Assembly (NCBI GenBank): GCA_007570785.1
Contig: ML662442.1
Coordinates: 28,562,724 to 28,626,723 of the forward strand
Length of the DNA stretch: 64,000 nt
Direction of reading: 5' to 3'
Source: Antilocapra americana
Taxonomy: Eukaryota; Chordata; Mammalia; Artiodactyla; Antilocapridae
The position numbers and the translations under genes were made by a program. Below the pieces are notes generated by a model that saw nothing but the letters and a program-made list of their open reading frames with translations, did not search any database and was not told where the DNA came from. Of this stretch, positions 22,863-34,193 are shown one piece after another. The first letter of the stretch is position 1; each line of letters opens with the position of its first letter.

Positions 22863-24074
22863 AGGATATCACATACTTAAAAAAGCATATACTTTGTCCA
22901 TAAACTAATAAAGAACTAAATTTTCACCTGAAATAAAGACCTTCAGCTATTTAATTATTTTCATAAACAAATCTCTCTACAAGATTAAAGTTTTCAAAAC
23001 TATGTTTAAGCATTTGTAACACTGAAAAACTAGATTTGAGAGTAATGTTCATGAAAATGTTGTTTGCTATAGATTCGTGAACTGATGAAACAAACAAAAC
23101 CATAGATAAATGGTTCTTAAAAAATGAGGAGACATGGAAATAGTCATCAAAGATGGAAGAGAATTGAGACTGCATGTGCTTTGGAGTAAATGTGAGAAAA
23201 TACCTGAGTGAAGTTAATGGCTTCCAATGTTGTGAAACATCAATTAATAAGGTAGAAACTGGAGAAAAGTCATCAGTGGCCTATTAGAAAGTGTGTAATG
23301 CAGAAAGAGAAGGTTCATTATGTTTGGAAATGAAATAAATGGAAGTTATAAGATGAAATTATTCAGAGGAGGTAGCATCAGAAGAATGTTAATTCAATTA
23401 GAAAAAATATGAGAGAGCTATCCTATTTCGGCAGCACTTCAGTGACATAGAAGTTTACTTCACTTCAACCGGCCACCCCAATGGTGACCCACTTTCAATG
23501 TTAATTAATATAATTTCCCAGTCCTACTGGATTAGAAAATGACACTCTGAAGATTAACTTTTAATACCACAAGTATTGCGTGAAGTCAAGTTTGGGAAAT
23601 TCACTGTACTGATTTTGAAATAGTTACTATTTATATATGATTATACTGTATATATATCATATGGATAACTGTGTACCCATGTTTGGTTTTATCTATGTGT
23701 AAATGTTTTAAGTCAACTAATATAAGCAGAGGGATGGACATACAAAGCATTTAGAAAATATTTACCTATGCATTTATTTAATTGGTAACACAAATGTGTT
23801 ATCCTAGAGACTTGCTTTAAAATAATATATGTATTTGTAACACCTCCTCAGACAACCCTTGTGCCTTTTTGCATTTCTTTTTCTTAGGGATGTCTTGATC
23901 ACTGTCTCCTGTACAATATCACGAACCTCCATCCAAAATTCTTCAGGCACTCTTGTCTATCAGATCTAATCCCTTGTACCTATTTGTCACTTCCACTGCA
24001 TAATTGTAAGGGATTTGATTTATGTCATACCTGAATGATCTAGTGGTTTTCTCTACTTTCTTCAATTTAAGTCT
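22863..24074. other. Unassigned sequence
   Basis: There is no recognised gene. The frame at 22951-23175 on the minus strand (74 codons) has no motif. A TTCGGCAGCAC string at 23434 recalls the 5' end of U6 snRNA, but nothing else of U6 follows. Confidence 0.45.
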
Positions 24075-24190
24075 GAAATGGCAACCCACTCCAGTAATAT
24101 TGCTTGGAAAATCCCATGGATGGAGGAGCCTGGTAGGCTACACTCCATGGGGGTCACAAAGAGTTGGACACAACTGAGCAATTTCCCTTT
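24075..24190 (+). mobile_element. Bov-tA fragment without its tRNA head
   Basis: GAAATGGCAACCCACTCCAG to GGACACAACTGAGCA is the 3' half of a Bov-tA. It abuts the inverted part of the next BovB directly. Confidence 0.88.
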
Positions 24191-24642
24191 TTGGCAATAA
24201 GGAGTTCATGATGTGTGCCACAGTCAGCTTCCAGACTTCTTTTTGCTGACTGTATAGAGCTTCTCCATCTTGGGCTGCAAAGAATATATCAGTCTGATTT
24301 TGGTATTGACCATCTGGTGATGTCCATGTGTAGAGTCTATTCTTTTGTTGTTGGAAGAGAGTGTTTTCTATGACCAGTGTGTTCTCTTGGTAAAACTCTA
24401 CTAGCCTTTGCCCTGCTTCATTCTGTTCTCAAGGCCAGATTTGCCAGTTACTACAGGTATGTCTTGACTTCCTATTTTTGCATTCCAGTCCCCTATAATG
24501 AAAAGGATATCTTTTTTGGATGTTAGTTCTAAGAAGGTCTTATAGGTCTTTATAAAACCATTCAACTTCAGCTTCTTCAGCATTACTGGTTGGGGGGCAT
24601 AGACTTGGATCACTGTGATATTGAATGGCTTGCCTTAGAAAT
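24191..24642 (-). mobile_element. BovB endonuclease segment, inverted relative to its 3' half
   Basis: This 450-bp antisense segment encodes the central endonuclease. The minus-strand frame 24401-24613 reads MIQVYAPQPVMLKKLKLNG and includes DILFIIGDWNAKIGSQD, where GDWN is a conserved endonuclease motif. At its left edge the reversed LLIAK (SDHELLIAK) region is reached. It joins a sense BovB 3' half at about 24643. The arrangement (inverted upstream part first, sense downstream part second) is that expected from twin priming, with the roughly 1-kb stretch between the two parts missing. Confidence 0.88.
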
Positions 24643-25541
24643 GCCATCAAGGCCGCATATTGTCATTCTGCTTATTTAACTTATATGCAGAGTACATCAT
24701 GAGAAAGACTGGGTTGGATGAAGCACAAGCTGGAATCAAGACTGCCAGGAGAAATATCAATAACCTCAGATATGCAAATGACACCACCCTTAGAGCAGAA
24801 AGCAAAGAAGAACTAAAGAGCATCTTGATGAACGTGAAAGACGAGAGTGAAAAGGTTGGCTTAAAACCCAAGATTCAGAGAAGTAAGATCATGGCATCCA
24901 GTCCCATAATTTCATGGCAAATAGATGGGGAAACAATGCAAACAGTGACAGACTTTATTTTGGGGGGCTCCAAATTCACTGCATGTGGTGACTGCAGACA
25001 TGAAATTAAAAGATACTTTCTCCTTGGAAGGAAAGGTATGACCAACCTAGACAGCATATTAAAAAGCAGAGAAATTACTTTTTCAACAAGGTGTATCTAG
25101 TCAAAGCTAGGGCTTTTCCAGTAGTCATGTATGGATTTGAGAGTTCGACTATAAAGAAAGCTGAGTGCTCAAGAATTTACGCTTTGAACTATGGTGTTGT
25201 AGAAGATTCTTGAGAGTCCCTTGGACTGCAAGGAGATCCAACCAGTCAATCCTAAAGGAAATCAGTCCTGAATATTCATTGGAAGGACTCATGCTGAAGT
25301 TGAAACTCCAATACTTTGGCCATCTGATACAAAGAACTGACTCACTAGACCCTAATACTAGAAAAGTTTGAAGGTGGGTGGAGAAGGGGATGACAGAGAA
25401 TGAGATGGTTGGATGAGATTACCAGTTCAATGGGCACGAGTTTGAGCACGTCTGGGAGTTGATGATGGACAGGAAAGCCTGACGTCCTGCAGTCCACAGA
25501 GTTGCAAAGAATCAGACACGACTGAGTGACTGAACTGAATT
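24643..25541 (+). mobile_element. BovB RT core to 3' end (sense part of the 5'-inverted copy)
   Basis: Sense BovB starts at the RT segment that normally reads QGCILSPCLFNLYAEYI; here the first codons are altered. The open frame 24660-25100 includes NLYAEYIMRKTGLDEAQAG and LRYANDTTL. The catalytic YADD has become YAND, so the first aspartate is lost. The block ends near GACTGAACTGAATTGACTG. Together with 24191-24642 it forms one inserted copy. Confidence 0.92.
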
Positions 25542-26446
25542 GACTGAATATATGTATATACAATAAATATAGGATTTTCATATTCAGAATCAGAAAACAC
25601 AAAATGTTATAATAAACAAACACACACACAACTTTGGATAGGGTCTCATTATTCTTACCCATATTTGGCTAAGCAAAACATTTATATCTTTTAAAACTAT
25701 AGACATATATTATTACTTAATATCCAATATAACCTTTCTCATTTTTATTTTATCATATTAACAAATATTATTTTTAACTGTGTCCTGATTTTTATATGTG
25801 CATTATTATTTATCTCATGGTTATACCTGAGTATAGCTTATATTAACTATTCTCAGGCTTTTATTCTGAACAAGAATCATTTAATATAATAGCTTATTCT
25901 TGTCATTTTTAAGAACAGAATTTATCTGACAATTCCACCATGAAAATCAAATTAATTTATAATGTTCTTATAAAAGATCTTATAATAACTTAGCAAATTT
26001 AAACTATTGTGTACTATTGCTACCTTTATATCTTAATGAAATGACATTGCTTTTGGATGATTTAAAGGTATTTTCTCTTGCTAAATATAAGAGAAAAATA
26101 CAGCAAGGCTCAGAGATGCAAGTGGTAATAAGGTCATAGAGATCACATTAACTGACCAAATGTGTGGCTTTTTTTTCTCTTGAACTTTCTGATACTTCCA
26201 TCAGTATTCTGAGAATAAATAAATGTGCCATTTATCCTGGAGAGAAAAATCTTTTCTTGACAATCTTGATTTAAGTCAAACTGTTGCATTTGTATTAATC
26301 CAAGTCATTGTTCAAAAGTTAACCTTTCTGACAAAACTTCCATGAATCTACCATACAACATAATAAGCCTCCCACTCCATCATTTTCTATATACTTATTC
26401 TGCTTAACTTTTCTCCTTAAATATTTAACTTCCTCTTGAAGTTAAA
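25542..26446. other. AT-rich unassigned sequence with a short CA repeat
   Basis: There is no gene. A short (CA)n lies at 25617-25632. The minus-strand frame 25345-25662 is antisense to the BovB tail. Confidence 0.5.
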
Positions 26447-28384
26447 CTGACCCCACAGAAACAGCAACAACAACAAAAGATCATAAGAGATCATTACAAA
26501 CAACTATATAGCAATAAAATAGAAAAATTCTTAGAAAGGTACAATATACCAAGACTGAACAAGGAATAAATAGAAAATATGAACAGATCAATCACCATTA
26601 ATGAAACTGAGTCAGTACTTTAGAAAACTCCTAACAAACAATAGTCGAGGAACAGATGGCTTTACAGGTAAATTCTTCCAAGTGTTTAGCAAATAATTAA
26701 CACCTGTCCTTAAATTATTTCAAAAATTGCAGAAGAAGAAATGCTTCTAGACCTATTCTACAAGGCCAGCATCACCCAGACAAAGATATTGCAGATTAAA
26801 ATTATAGGCCAGTATCATTTATATACATAGATGCAAAATCTTCAACAGAATATATTAGCAAACCGAATCTAACAATGCATTTAAGGATCATACATCTGAT
26901 CAAGTGGGATTTATCTGCAAATGAATCAGTGTGACAGGTCACATTAAAAAACTGAAACATTTTTTAAATGATAATTTCAAATAGAGGCAGAAAAAGAGTT
27001 TGACAGAATTCAACATAAATTTATGATAAACACTTTTCAGAAAGTAGGCCTAGGAGGAATATACCTCGCCATAAAAAGCCCATATGTGTGCAAAATCAAA
27101 GCTAACATCATACTCAATGGTGAAAAGCAGAAAACATTTCCTCTAAGATCAGGAACAAGACAGGGATGTCCATTCTCACCATTTTTATCCAACAAAATAT
27201 TGAAAGTCCTAGCCACAGCAATCAGACTTAAGAAATAAAAAGAATCCAAATTGGAAAAGAAGTAAAATTGCCACTGTTCACAGATAACAAGATACTATAC
27301 ATTGGAAATCTTAAACACACCACCAGAAAACTACTAGAGCTCATTGATGAATTTGTTAAAGTTGTAGGATGCAAAATTAATATACAGAAATCTGTTGCAC
27401 TTTTATACACTAGAAACAAGGTCAGAAAGAAAACTTAAGGAAACAATTCCACTAACCATCACATCAAAAAGAATAAAATACTAGGAATGAATTTACCTAA
27501 GGAAGCAAAAGATCTGAAAAATGATAATACATTGATGAATGAAAGAAAGTAAAGATGGCATAAATAGATGGAAAAATATACTGTGTTCATGGATTGGAAG
27601 AATTAATATTGTTACAGTGACCAGACTACTCAAGGCAATTTGCAGATTCAATACAATCTCTATCAAAAGAAGGGCATTTTTTTCACAGAATTAAAAAAAT
27701 TATAATTTTAAAATTTGTATGGAAACACAAAAAACCCCAAATAGTCTTGATAAATAAGAACAAATCTGGAGGAATCATGCTCCCTGACTTAAGACTATAC
27801 TAAAAAGCTACCATAATCAAAACAATGTGATGATAACACAAAAGCAGGCATATAGATCTGTGGAACAGAATAGAGTCCAGAAGTTAACACATGTGCTTCT
27901 AGCCAATTAACTTATGACAAAGATGGCAAGAAAGTAAAATGAAGAAAATACAGTCTCTTCAATAAACTGTGCTGGGAAAACTTGATAGCTACATGTAAAA
28001 GAGTGAAATTAGAACATTTTCTAATGTCATATACAAAAATTAGCTCAAATGAATTAAAAACCAAAATGTAAGACCAGAAACCATAAAACTGCTAGAGAGA
28101 AACATAGGCAGAACACTCTTTGACATAAATTATAGCACTATTTTTTGGATTTGTCTCCTATAGTAATAAAAATAAAAACAAAAATAAACAAATTATACCC
28201 AATTTAACTTGAAAGGTTTTGTAAAGTAAAGGAAACCTTAAAAAAAAAAAGGTAAAAGACATCCTAAGAAATGAGAGAAAATATTTGCGAATGATGCTTC
28301 CAACAAGGGATTATTTTTCAAAATATACAGATGACTCATACAGTTCAATATCAAAAACAAACAACCCAGTCAAAAAATGGCTAT
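26447..28384 (+). mobile_element. L1 LINE ORF2 fragment, sense, truncated at both ends
   Basis: The plus strand follows L1 ORF2 from the segment before the RT (CTATATAGCAATAAAATAG) through the RT core to the C-terminal domain near AACAACCCAGTCAAAAAATG, where it stops abruptly. There is no 3' UTR and no poly-A. The frame 27023-27238 encodes TRQGCPFSPFLSNKILKVLA, the conserved QGCPLSP region. The YADD-type motif is decayed: the block at 27281-27310 decodes as [12 protein letters not shown]. Loss of the 3' end suggests a later deletion or an internal break. Confidence 0.9.
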
Positions 28385-28429
28385 TTGTGTTTGGGGAACC
28401 AGAGTAGAGCTCTCAAGAGCTGTATGAGT

Positions 28430-28930
28430 CAGCACATACATAGAACTGAATCTTCAGAAAGAAAAAGGAGAGAGCAGTGAAAGACATGTTTAAGAAAATA
28501 ATGGTCTATTGCTTCACTGGTGGCCCTTCCTGCCAATGCAGGAGGCACGGGTGCTACCCCTGGTCTGGGAAGATCTCACATGCTACCTGGAAATTAGAGC
28601 ATGTGCTGCAATTTCTGAGCCTGTGCTTTAGAGTTGGGGAGCCACAACCACTCACTCAAGTGCCACAACTACTGAAGCCCTAGTGCACTGGAGCTCATGC
28701 TCTGTAACAGGAGAAACCACCACAATGGGAAGCATGCGAACCACAATGAAGGGTAGCCCCTATTCACATAACTAGAGAAAGCCCACACACAGGAACGAAG
28801 ACTCAATATAGCCAAAGATAAATAAATTAAAAAAAAAATTTAAAGGAAATAATGAGCAGAATTTTTCAAAATTAATGAAAGACAACAAACCACAACATCC
28901 CCCAAGTAGGTCAGAAATACACAGGAAAGA
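28430..28930 (+). mobile_element. Older L1 fragment (5' region), interrupted by a SINE
   Basis: AATCTTCAGAAAGAAAAAGG before the SINE and ATTTTTCAAAATTAATGAAAG after it form a plausible old L1 ORF1-region sequence. The SINE at 28504-28838 splits it. The frames are lost. Confidence 0.5.
28504..28838 (+). mobile_element. CHR-2-type tRNA-derived SINE (long form)
   Basis: The head has lost part of the A-box region (GCTTCACTGGTGGCCCTTCC). The body has the characteristic series ending GCCACAACTACTGAAGCC, ACTAGAGAAAGCCCACACAC and GAAGACTCAATATAGCC, followed by AT-rich and A-rich tail. TTTAAGAAAATAATG at 28489-28503 and TTTAAAGGAAATAATG at 28839-28854 are the TSD copies. This class is cetartiodactyl-specific and L1-dependent. 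Confidence 0.88.
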
Positions 28931-29965
28931 TACAAAAGGCAGCTATGAAGAATGAGGGAAGCCTGACTCACTACAAAAACCATGAGGAAAATTCCAGGTA
29001 TGGTAGAAATATCCTGTCAATTGATTGGCACTTTTTTCAAGAATAATTTGACCACATATATGGTCAAAGATATACCTCTACTTTTAAAAGATAAAACTGA
29101 AAATAAGAGAGAGTGAAAAAGAATCATCACAGTGATTAAATATAATCCACTGTCTATATTTGTTAAAGACATTTCAGGGAAATATATCCACAGTCATTTG
29201 TATATAGTAGTTGCAATAGAAAATATGACCCACACAACCTTAAATATTTACTATCCTGCTCTTTATAGAAAAGGTTTGCTAAACTCTACTGCAGAGAATA
29301 AAACTATTTTTAATACAAGTAGTGGCTTAAGTAAATAAAGAATTTCTTTGTCTCATATCCACAGTCTTACTTTTGACTATTCAAATCTCATAAAGTAGCA
29401 GTCATCGTCCTCAGGACTCACTCCATCCCACATTCTGCTTACTTCTCCAGAAGTGGTTCACATGACTGTTTCAAACTGCAAGTGAGTCTGTGATGGAGCA
29501 TATTCGGAGCTGGGTGCTAACTACTGCAGGCATTTTTTATGTCAAAAATTAGAAAAAGAAGAAAAGATATTTTGAAGTAGCCTGCAGAATATACTATAGT
29601 TTCATATCACATTGCATTCTTCAAATATTATGGATTATGTAGTAATATCAGAGTATATGTAAGGGATAAAAATTAAAATCTCAAAATCAAAAATGTGCCA
29701 AATGTTTTGTTTGATGTTGTTCATAAAATAAAACAAAGGCCCAACTTTAAAAACCTAAAAATACTTGTAAATTAGAGAAACTAATCTTTAAAACTTGGGT
29801 CAACAAAAATGACAGTATTGCATCCCATGACCAATTAAGGGAAACAAATATAACACATTTCAAATATGGCGTTAAAGCTGTATTCAGATGAACAAATTTG
29901 TAAATGCTTTATTAACATATGTAAAAGATTATGTAATAAAACATGCTATAAAAGCAATGAACCTT
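28931..29965. other. Unassigned sequence
   Basis: No gene was recognised. The frame 29132-29338 (68 codons) shows no motif. The stretch 29390-29530 is less AT-rich and might be an old repeat I cannot name. Confidence 0.45.
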
Positions 29966-30368
29966 GGACTTCCTAGGTGGTGCAGTGGATAAGAATCTGC
30001 CTGCCAATGCAGGGGACATAGGTTTGATCCCTGGTGCGAGAAGATTTCACATGCCACAGAGCAACTAAACTTGTACGCCATAACCACTGAAGCTGCACGC
30101 TCTACGGCCCATGAGGCACAGCTAGTGAGCCCTTGTGCCGCAAACTGAAGCCTGCATGCCCTAAAGCCAGCAAGTCACAATTACTGAGCCAGTGTGTTAC
30201 AACTCCTGAAGCCCATGAGCCTAGAGTCTGTGCTCTACAGAAAGAGAAGCTACGACAATGACAAGCCTGGACAGCACAACGAAAGAGTAACTTCCACTCT
30301 TCCCAACTAGAGAAAGCCTGTGGGCAGCAATGAAGACCCAGCACAGTCAAAAAAATAAGTAAGTAAAA
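29966..30368 (+). mobile_element. CHR-2-type tRNA-derived SINE (long form, near full length)
   Basis: The head GGACTTCCTAGGTGGTGCAG has an A-box-like sequence, and GGTTTGATCCCTGG is the B-box region. The long body with GTACGCCATAACCACTGAAG ends in AATGAAGACCCAGCACAGTC plus an A-rich tail. The minus-strand frame 30102-30350 lies inside it and is not a gene. Confidence 0.9.
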
Positions 30369-30378
30369 ACATAGCAGT

Positions 30379-30597
30379 AGGGCTTCCCTGGTGGCTCAGA
30401 TGGTAAAGAATCAAATCTGCCTGCAATACCAGAGACCCAGGTTCGATCCATGGGTTGGGAAGATCCGCTGGAGAAGGGAGTAGCTATTCACTCTAGTATT
30501 CTTGCCTGGAGAACTCCATGGACCAGAGGAGCCTGGTGGGCTACAGTCCGTGGGGTCACAGAGTCAGACACAACTGAGTGACTAACACTTTTTTTTT
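30379..30597 (+). mobile_element. Bov-tA SINE, well preserved
   Basis: The A box (TGGCTCAGATGG) and B box (GGTTCGATCC) of the pol III promoter are intact, and the BovB-like tail ends with CGAGTGACT-type sequence and a T run. The exact 8-bp TSD ATAGCAGT lies at 30371-30378 and 30598-30605. A 4-bp insertion, apparently an AATC duplication, sits between the boxes. It lies right behind the previous SINE. Confidence 0.95.
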
Positions 30598-30605
30598 ATA
30601 GCAGT

Positions 30606-32478
30606 GTATACATGTAAAAAAAAGATAAAGAAAATGAGTCTATTCAATCAAATAAACTGGAAAAGTAAAATGGAAAATAAGCAAAGGAAAACAAAAATTG
30701 ATACAGGTAAACATAAAAATATTGATTCAGAAAACACAAAGCAATAGAGTTTATTAAATACAATGAGTTTCTTAGCGGGTTTGTTAGTGATGTCCTTACG
30801 TTTCAATGATGACTTTTCAGACAGTGTGAACCAACACAGTCTACTGACTGCTTGTAGTCAGCATCTACTTTGACTACTTTGTGCTATGGGGGTTATTTGA
30901 ATATTATGAATAGCTCTCATGTGAATACCCAAATGCTAACTAGATTTAATATGAGATATTCATTGCTAACATAAAGGTGACCTAACTGTCAAATATAATG
31001 GAAGCAAACTCAGTTAGGTCAGAAATGTTCATACTATTTTCCTTTACCTGACCACAACCCACATGTCTTTCTGAGCTATCATGTTCAGTAAGTTAGAGGA
31101 CAAGGGATTTATTCTATAAGTAAATTCTTTAAAAGACTTTCTGCCTGTCTACCTACTATCCTCTTTTCTTCCCTCCCTTTTCCCCCTCCATCCTTGTTTT
31201 CTTTCCTTCCTTCCTTTCTGTGACTCTCATGATAAGCATTTGTTTCGTCCCTGTTTAGAATAAAAAATTGCTATTTCCTACATTTTTGGCTCATGCTTGC
31301 TGAACACTGAGATACTGTGAATGAATTTTAAATACTCCTGACATTGCCAAAGTTTCTGGGAAAAATAAGAGTATTGGGGTCATGCTGTACATCATATGCT
31401 GTCAGAAAAGGTCAAAACTTAAAGACAAAGACCAGTAAATGTTGTTTTGCCAAAATACAGGGGGTGGAATTGGGAAGAAGTAATATAATGTTAGACTGCT
31501 GTTTGCCTTAAAAAAGAATGATTTCATAAAGATTTTCCTCTTTGATTTAGCCTTGGCCAAATCTAATACCAGACTCCCAGACTGAAAGCAATGAACATCA
31601 TAACATCAACAACCAACTAGTATTTTGCAAACCAATCAGTCTCTGCTTCCTGTAAGTTAGACAGGGGTCACAGAGGGACAGAACTACTCTATAAATATCT
31701 AATATGGCTAATCAGGAAAAATGGAGAAACAGCAGTACAAAACATTTGGAACAAACAGGAGTTATTGCTGCAGTTATGGGAGATATCACAGTACAGTAAT
31801 TATTAGAGAATACTAAGTGAGATACTGTGCTCATGCATTTGAAAATCTCCATAAAGTGGATCATTTTCTAGGAAAACAGAGAATTCAATTAACCCCACAA
31901 AGGAGAAAAACCAATAATGTATAAAATTGGAGAAATAAGTTAAAAAACAATTCTTTGAAACAAAGACTCATCCATATTAATTTATGATTCATATCTTCCA
32001 AGTTCTTACTGTAAGACAACTTTATTAAAAGCTAAATACAGACCTTTAGACATCCATTTCAATACATTTCATATAGGTCCCACTCATTCCTTGTTAATAG
32101 ATTTTGTTATGAGCATTAACGGGATTTGTTTTCCCATTGCTGTTACAAATTGGCTACTGTTTTCTCTGAAGCTATATGTCAACTGGTCACATTAATGAAC
32201 TCCTTTATTAATTTTTGTATAACAACATGTTTAGCTGCAAATAAGTGAACACCCAACTAAACCAAGTTGAGCAAAATGTGAAATTAATTAGTTCACATAA
32301 CTAAACACACCAGGCCTTATATGATATTTTTCACGTTTAGTTTGATCCAATGCTTATACAGTGTTTAAGATCAGGATCCATCTCTTGGTTTTCTTCCTTC
32401 TGTTGAGTTAGCTCCATTATCAGAGAGTCTTTGCTCTTCTGAAAACCTGAGGTTATTAGTAGCCCCTGGGGCTATATT
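30606..32478. other. Unassigned sequence with a pyrimidine-rich tract
   Basis: No gene was recognised. The tract 31141-31222 is strongly CT-rich with CCTTCCTTCC repeats. Sequence at 31540-31720 is less AT-rich but carries no motif I can name. Confidence 0.45.
31141..31222 (+). repeat. Polypyrimidine (CT-rich) tract
   Basis: About 80 bases are almost purely C and T, including TTTCCTTCCTTCCTTTCTG. Such tracts can form triplex (H-DNA) structures. Confidence 0.85.
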
Positions 32479-32531
32479 CCATGTGGGTTGTAAAAAAAAG
32501 TGATACAATTGAGTGACTGAACAACAACAAA
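32479..32531 (+). mobile_element. Bov-tA/BovB 3' tip fragment
   Basis: CCATGTGGGTTGTAAAAAAA followed by GATACAATTGAGTGACTGAA and an ACAACAACAA tail is the shared 3' end of BovB and Bov-tA. Only about 50 bp remain. Confidence 0.7.
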
Positions 32532-32984
32532 GGCTCTGTTCTCTCAAGACCACATATTGCAGTTAAGAGAGAATCTGTATCAGAGTATTGCCGGTCAGAT
32601 CCTAGAAGTGAAACTAATGAAAGCGACTTTAGTTACTTCCCATCTCTGAAACCACCTTGTTGATAAACAGATAAAGCAAATTAGTTTCAGATACTCAGAA
32701 CACATTTCTCATGCTTGATACAACATAGAGATAGCCACATTTAAATCATTTGGGGGGCATTTCCCAGGGGTAGAAGTGTTGCTGGGAAATGACTCCCCAG
32801 CAATGTACTACCTTTCAGAGTTCCTCAACTCCTGTCAAAGTAACTAGAGTCACAGGGTCGATTCTTACAAAGAGAATGAGGGAGAACCAATTTTGAGTAC
32901 CTGAACATTAATAGACTTTTTAAGATTGGATTATTCTTGCATTAAAAATAAATACTCATATTTTCTAGAACTAATTGTTCTAAT
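32532..32984. other. Unassigned sequence
   Basis: No gene or clear repeat was seen. Confidence 0.5.
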
Positions 32985-33682
32985 TGTTGTTCACTTGCTA
33001 AGTCATGTCTGACTCTTTGAGACCCCATAAACTACAGCATGTCAGGCCTCCCTGTCCTTCAATATCTCCCAGAATTTGTTCAGATTCATGTCCATTGAGT
33101 TGGTGATGCTTTCTAACCATCTCATCTCTGATGCTCTCTTTTCCTTTTGCCTTCAATCTTTCCCAGCAATCAGGGTCTTTTCCGATGACTCAGCTCTTCG
33201 CATCAAGTGGCTAAAGTATTGGAGCTTCAGTCATCAGTCCTTCCAATGAATATTAGGTTGATTTCCTTAAGAATTAAGTGTTTTGATCTTGCAGACCAAG
33301 GTACTTTCAAGAGTCTGCTCTAGCACCACAATTCAAAGCCATCAGTTCTTCTGCACTCAGCCTTCATTATGATCCAACTCTCACATCCATACTTGACCAC
33401 TGGAAAAACCAGAGCTTTGACTAAACAGACCTTTGCAAAGTGATGTCTCTGCTTTTAAATATGCTCTCTGGGTGTGTCATAGTTTTTCTTTCAAGGAGTG
33501 TGTGACTTTTAATTTCTTGGCTGCAGTCACTGTCTGCAGTGATTTTGGAATCTAAGAGAAGAAAATCTGTCACTGCTTCTACTTTCCTCCCTTCTGTTTT
33601 CTGTGAAGTGATGGGACCAAATGCCATGATCTTAGTTATTTGAATATTGAGTTTTAAACAAGCTTTTTCACTTTCCTTTTTA
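32985..33682 (-). mobile_element. BovB 3' half, antisense
   Basis: The reversed BovB terminus GTTCACTTGCTAAGTCATGT is followed by the reversed C-terminal region. It ends near 33682 in sequence equivalent to the region just after YADD. The minus-strand frame 33421-33627 contains the decayed equivalent of SKITADGDCSHEIK (here SKITADSDCSQEIK). It is moderately diverged and non-coding. Confidence 0.92.
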
Positions 33683-33860
33683 TAGCAGAACTTTTAATTT
33701 CAATTCATTTTTTCCACAATCAATCTCCCTTCCAATTCTGATATGTATGCTGTGGTTTGTGATATTTTCTTGTGTTGATATATTTCTCTAACTCTGGTCC
33801 TGTCTTAAATGCAACATCTTTTCAATACAGAGCATAGCAGAGAATAGAAAATCATGTAAA
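33683..33860. other. Unassigned spacer
   Basis: This short AT-rich spacer lies between the antisense BovB and the ancient L1. No feature was recognised. Confidence 0.5.
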
Positions 33861-34193
33861 TTTTTTTAAAATTGAGAAATAATAGACATAAAACATTGTG
33901 TAAGTTTAAGATGTACAACATGTTAATTTGATATTTATATACCATGATTATCACTGTACTTTAAGCTAACATGTCCACCACTTCACATAATTATTTTTTT
34001 TTCTTTTTTGTGGTGAGAATATTTAATATCTATACTTTTAATGATGTAAAGCATATAAGATAGTAATATTGACTATATTAGATTTCCAGAACTTATTCAT
34101 CTTCTAATTGCAAGCTAGTACCCTTTAACAACACCTTCCCAATTCCCCCACCCCTCAGCTACAAGTAATCATCAATCTACCTTTTGCTTCTAT
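33861..34193 (-). mobile_element. Ancient L1M 3' UTR (antisense part of a 5'-inverted copy)
   Basis: Beginning with a T run at 33861, the plus strand reads as a reversed mammalian L1M 3' UTR: AACATTGTGTAAGTTTAAGA, TGTACAACATGTTAATTTGA, then CCAGAACTTATTCATCTTC and CCCCCACCCCTCAGC. At about 34193 the sequence switches to sense-strand L1 ORF2. Read from the minus strand, the 3' UTR and the adjoining ORF2 piece are consecutive parts of one L1. Confidence 0.8.

Noticed and set aside
23430..23450. TTCGGCAGCAC resembling the 5' end of U6 snRNA
   Set aside because: The match ends after 11 bases and the rest of U6 is missing.
30379..30450. tRNA-gene-like A and B boxes
   Set aside because: They are the head of a Bov-tA SINE, not a functional tRNA gene; no cloverleaf with acceptor stem is formed.
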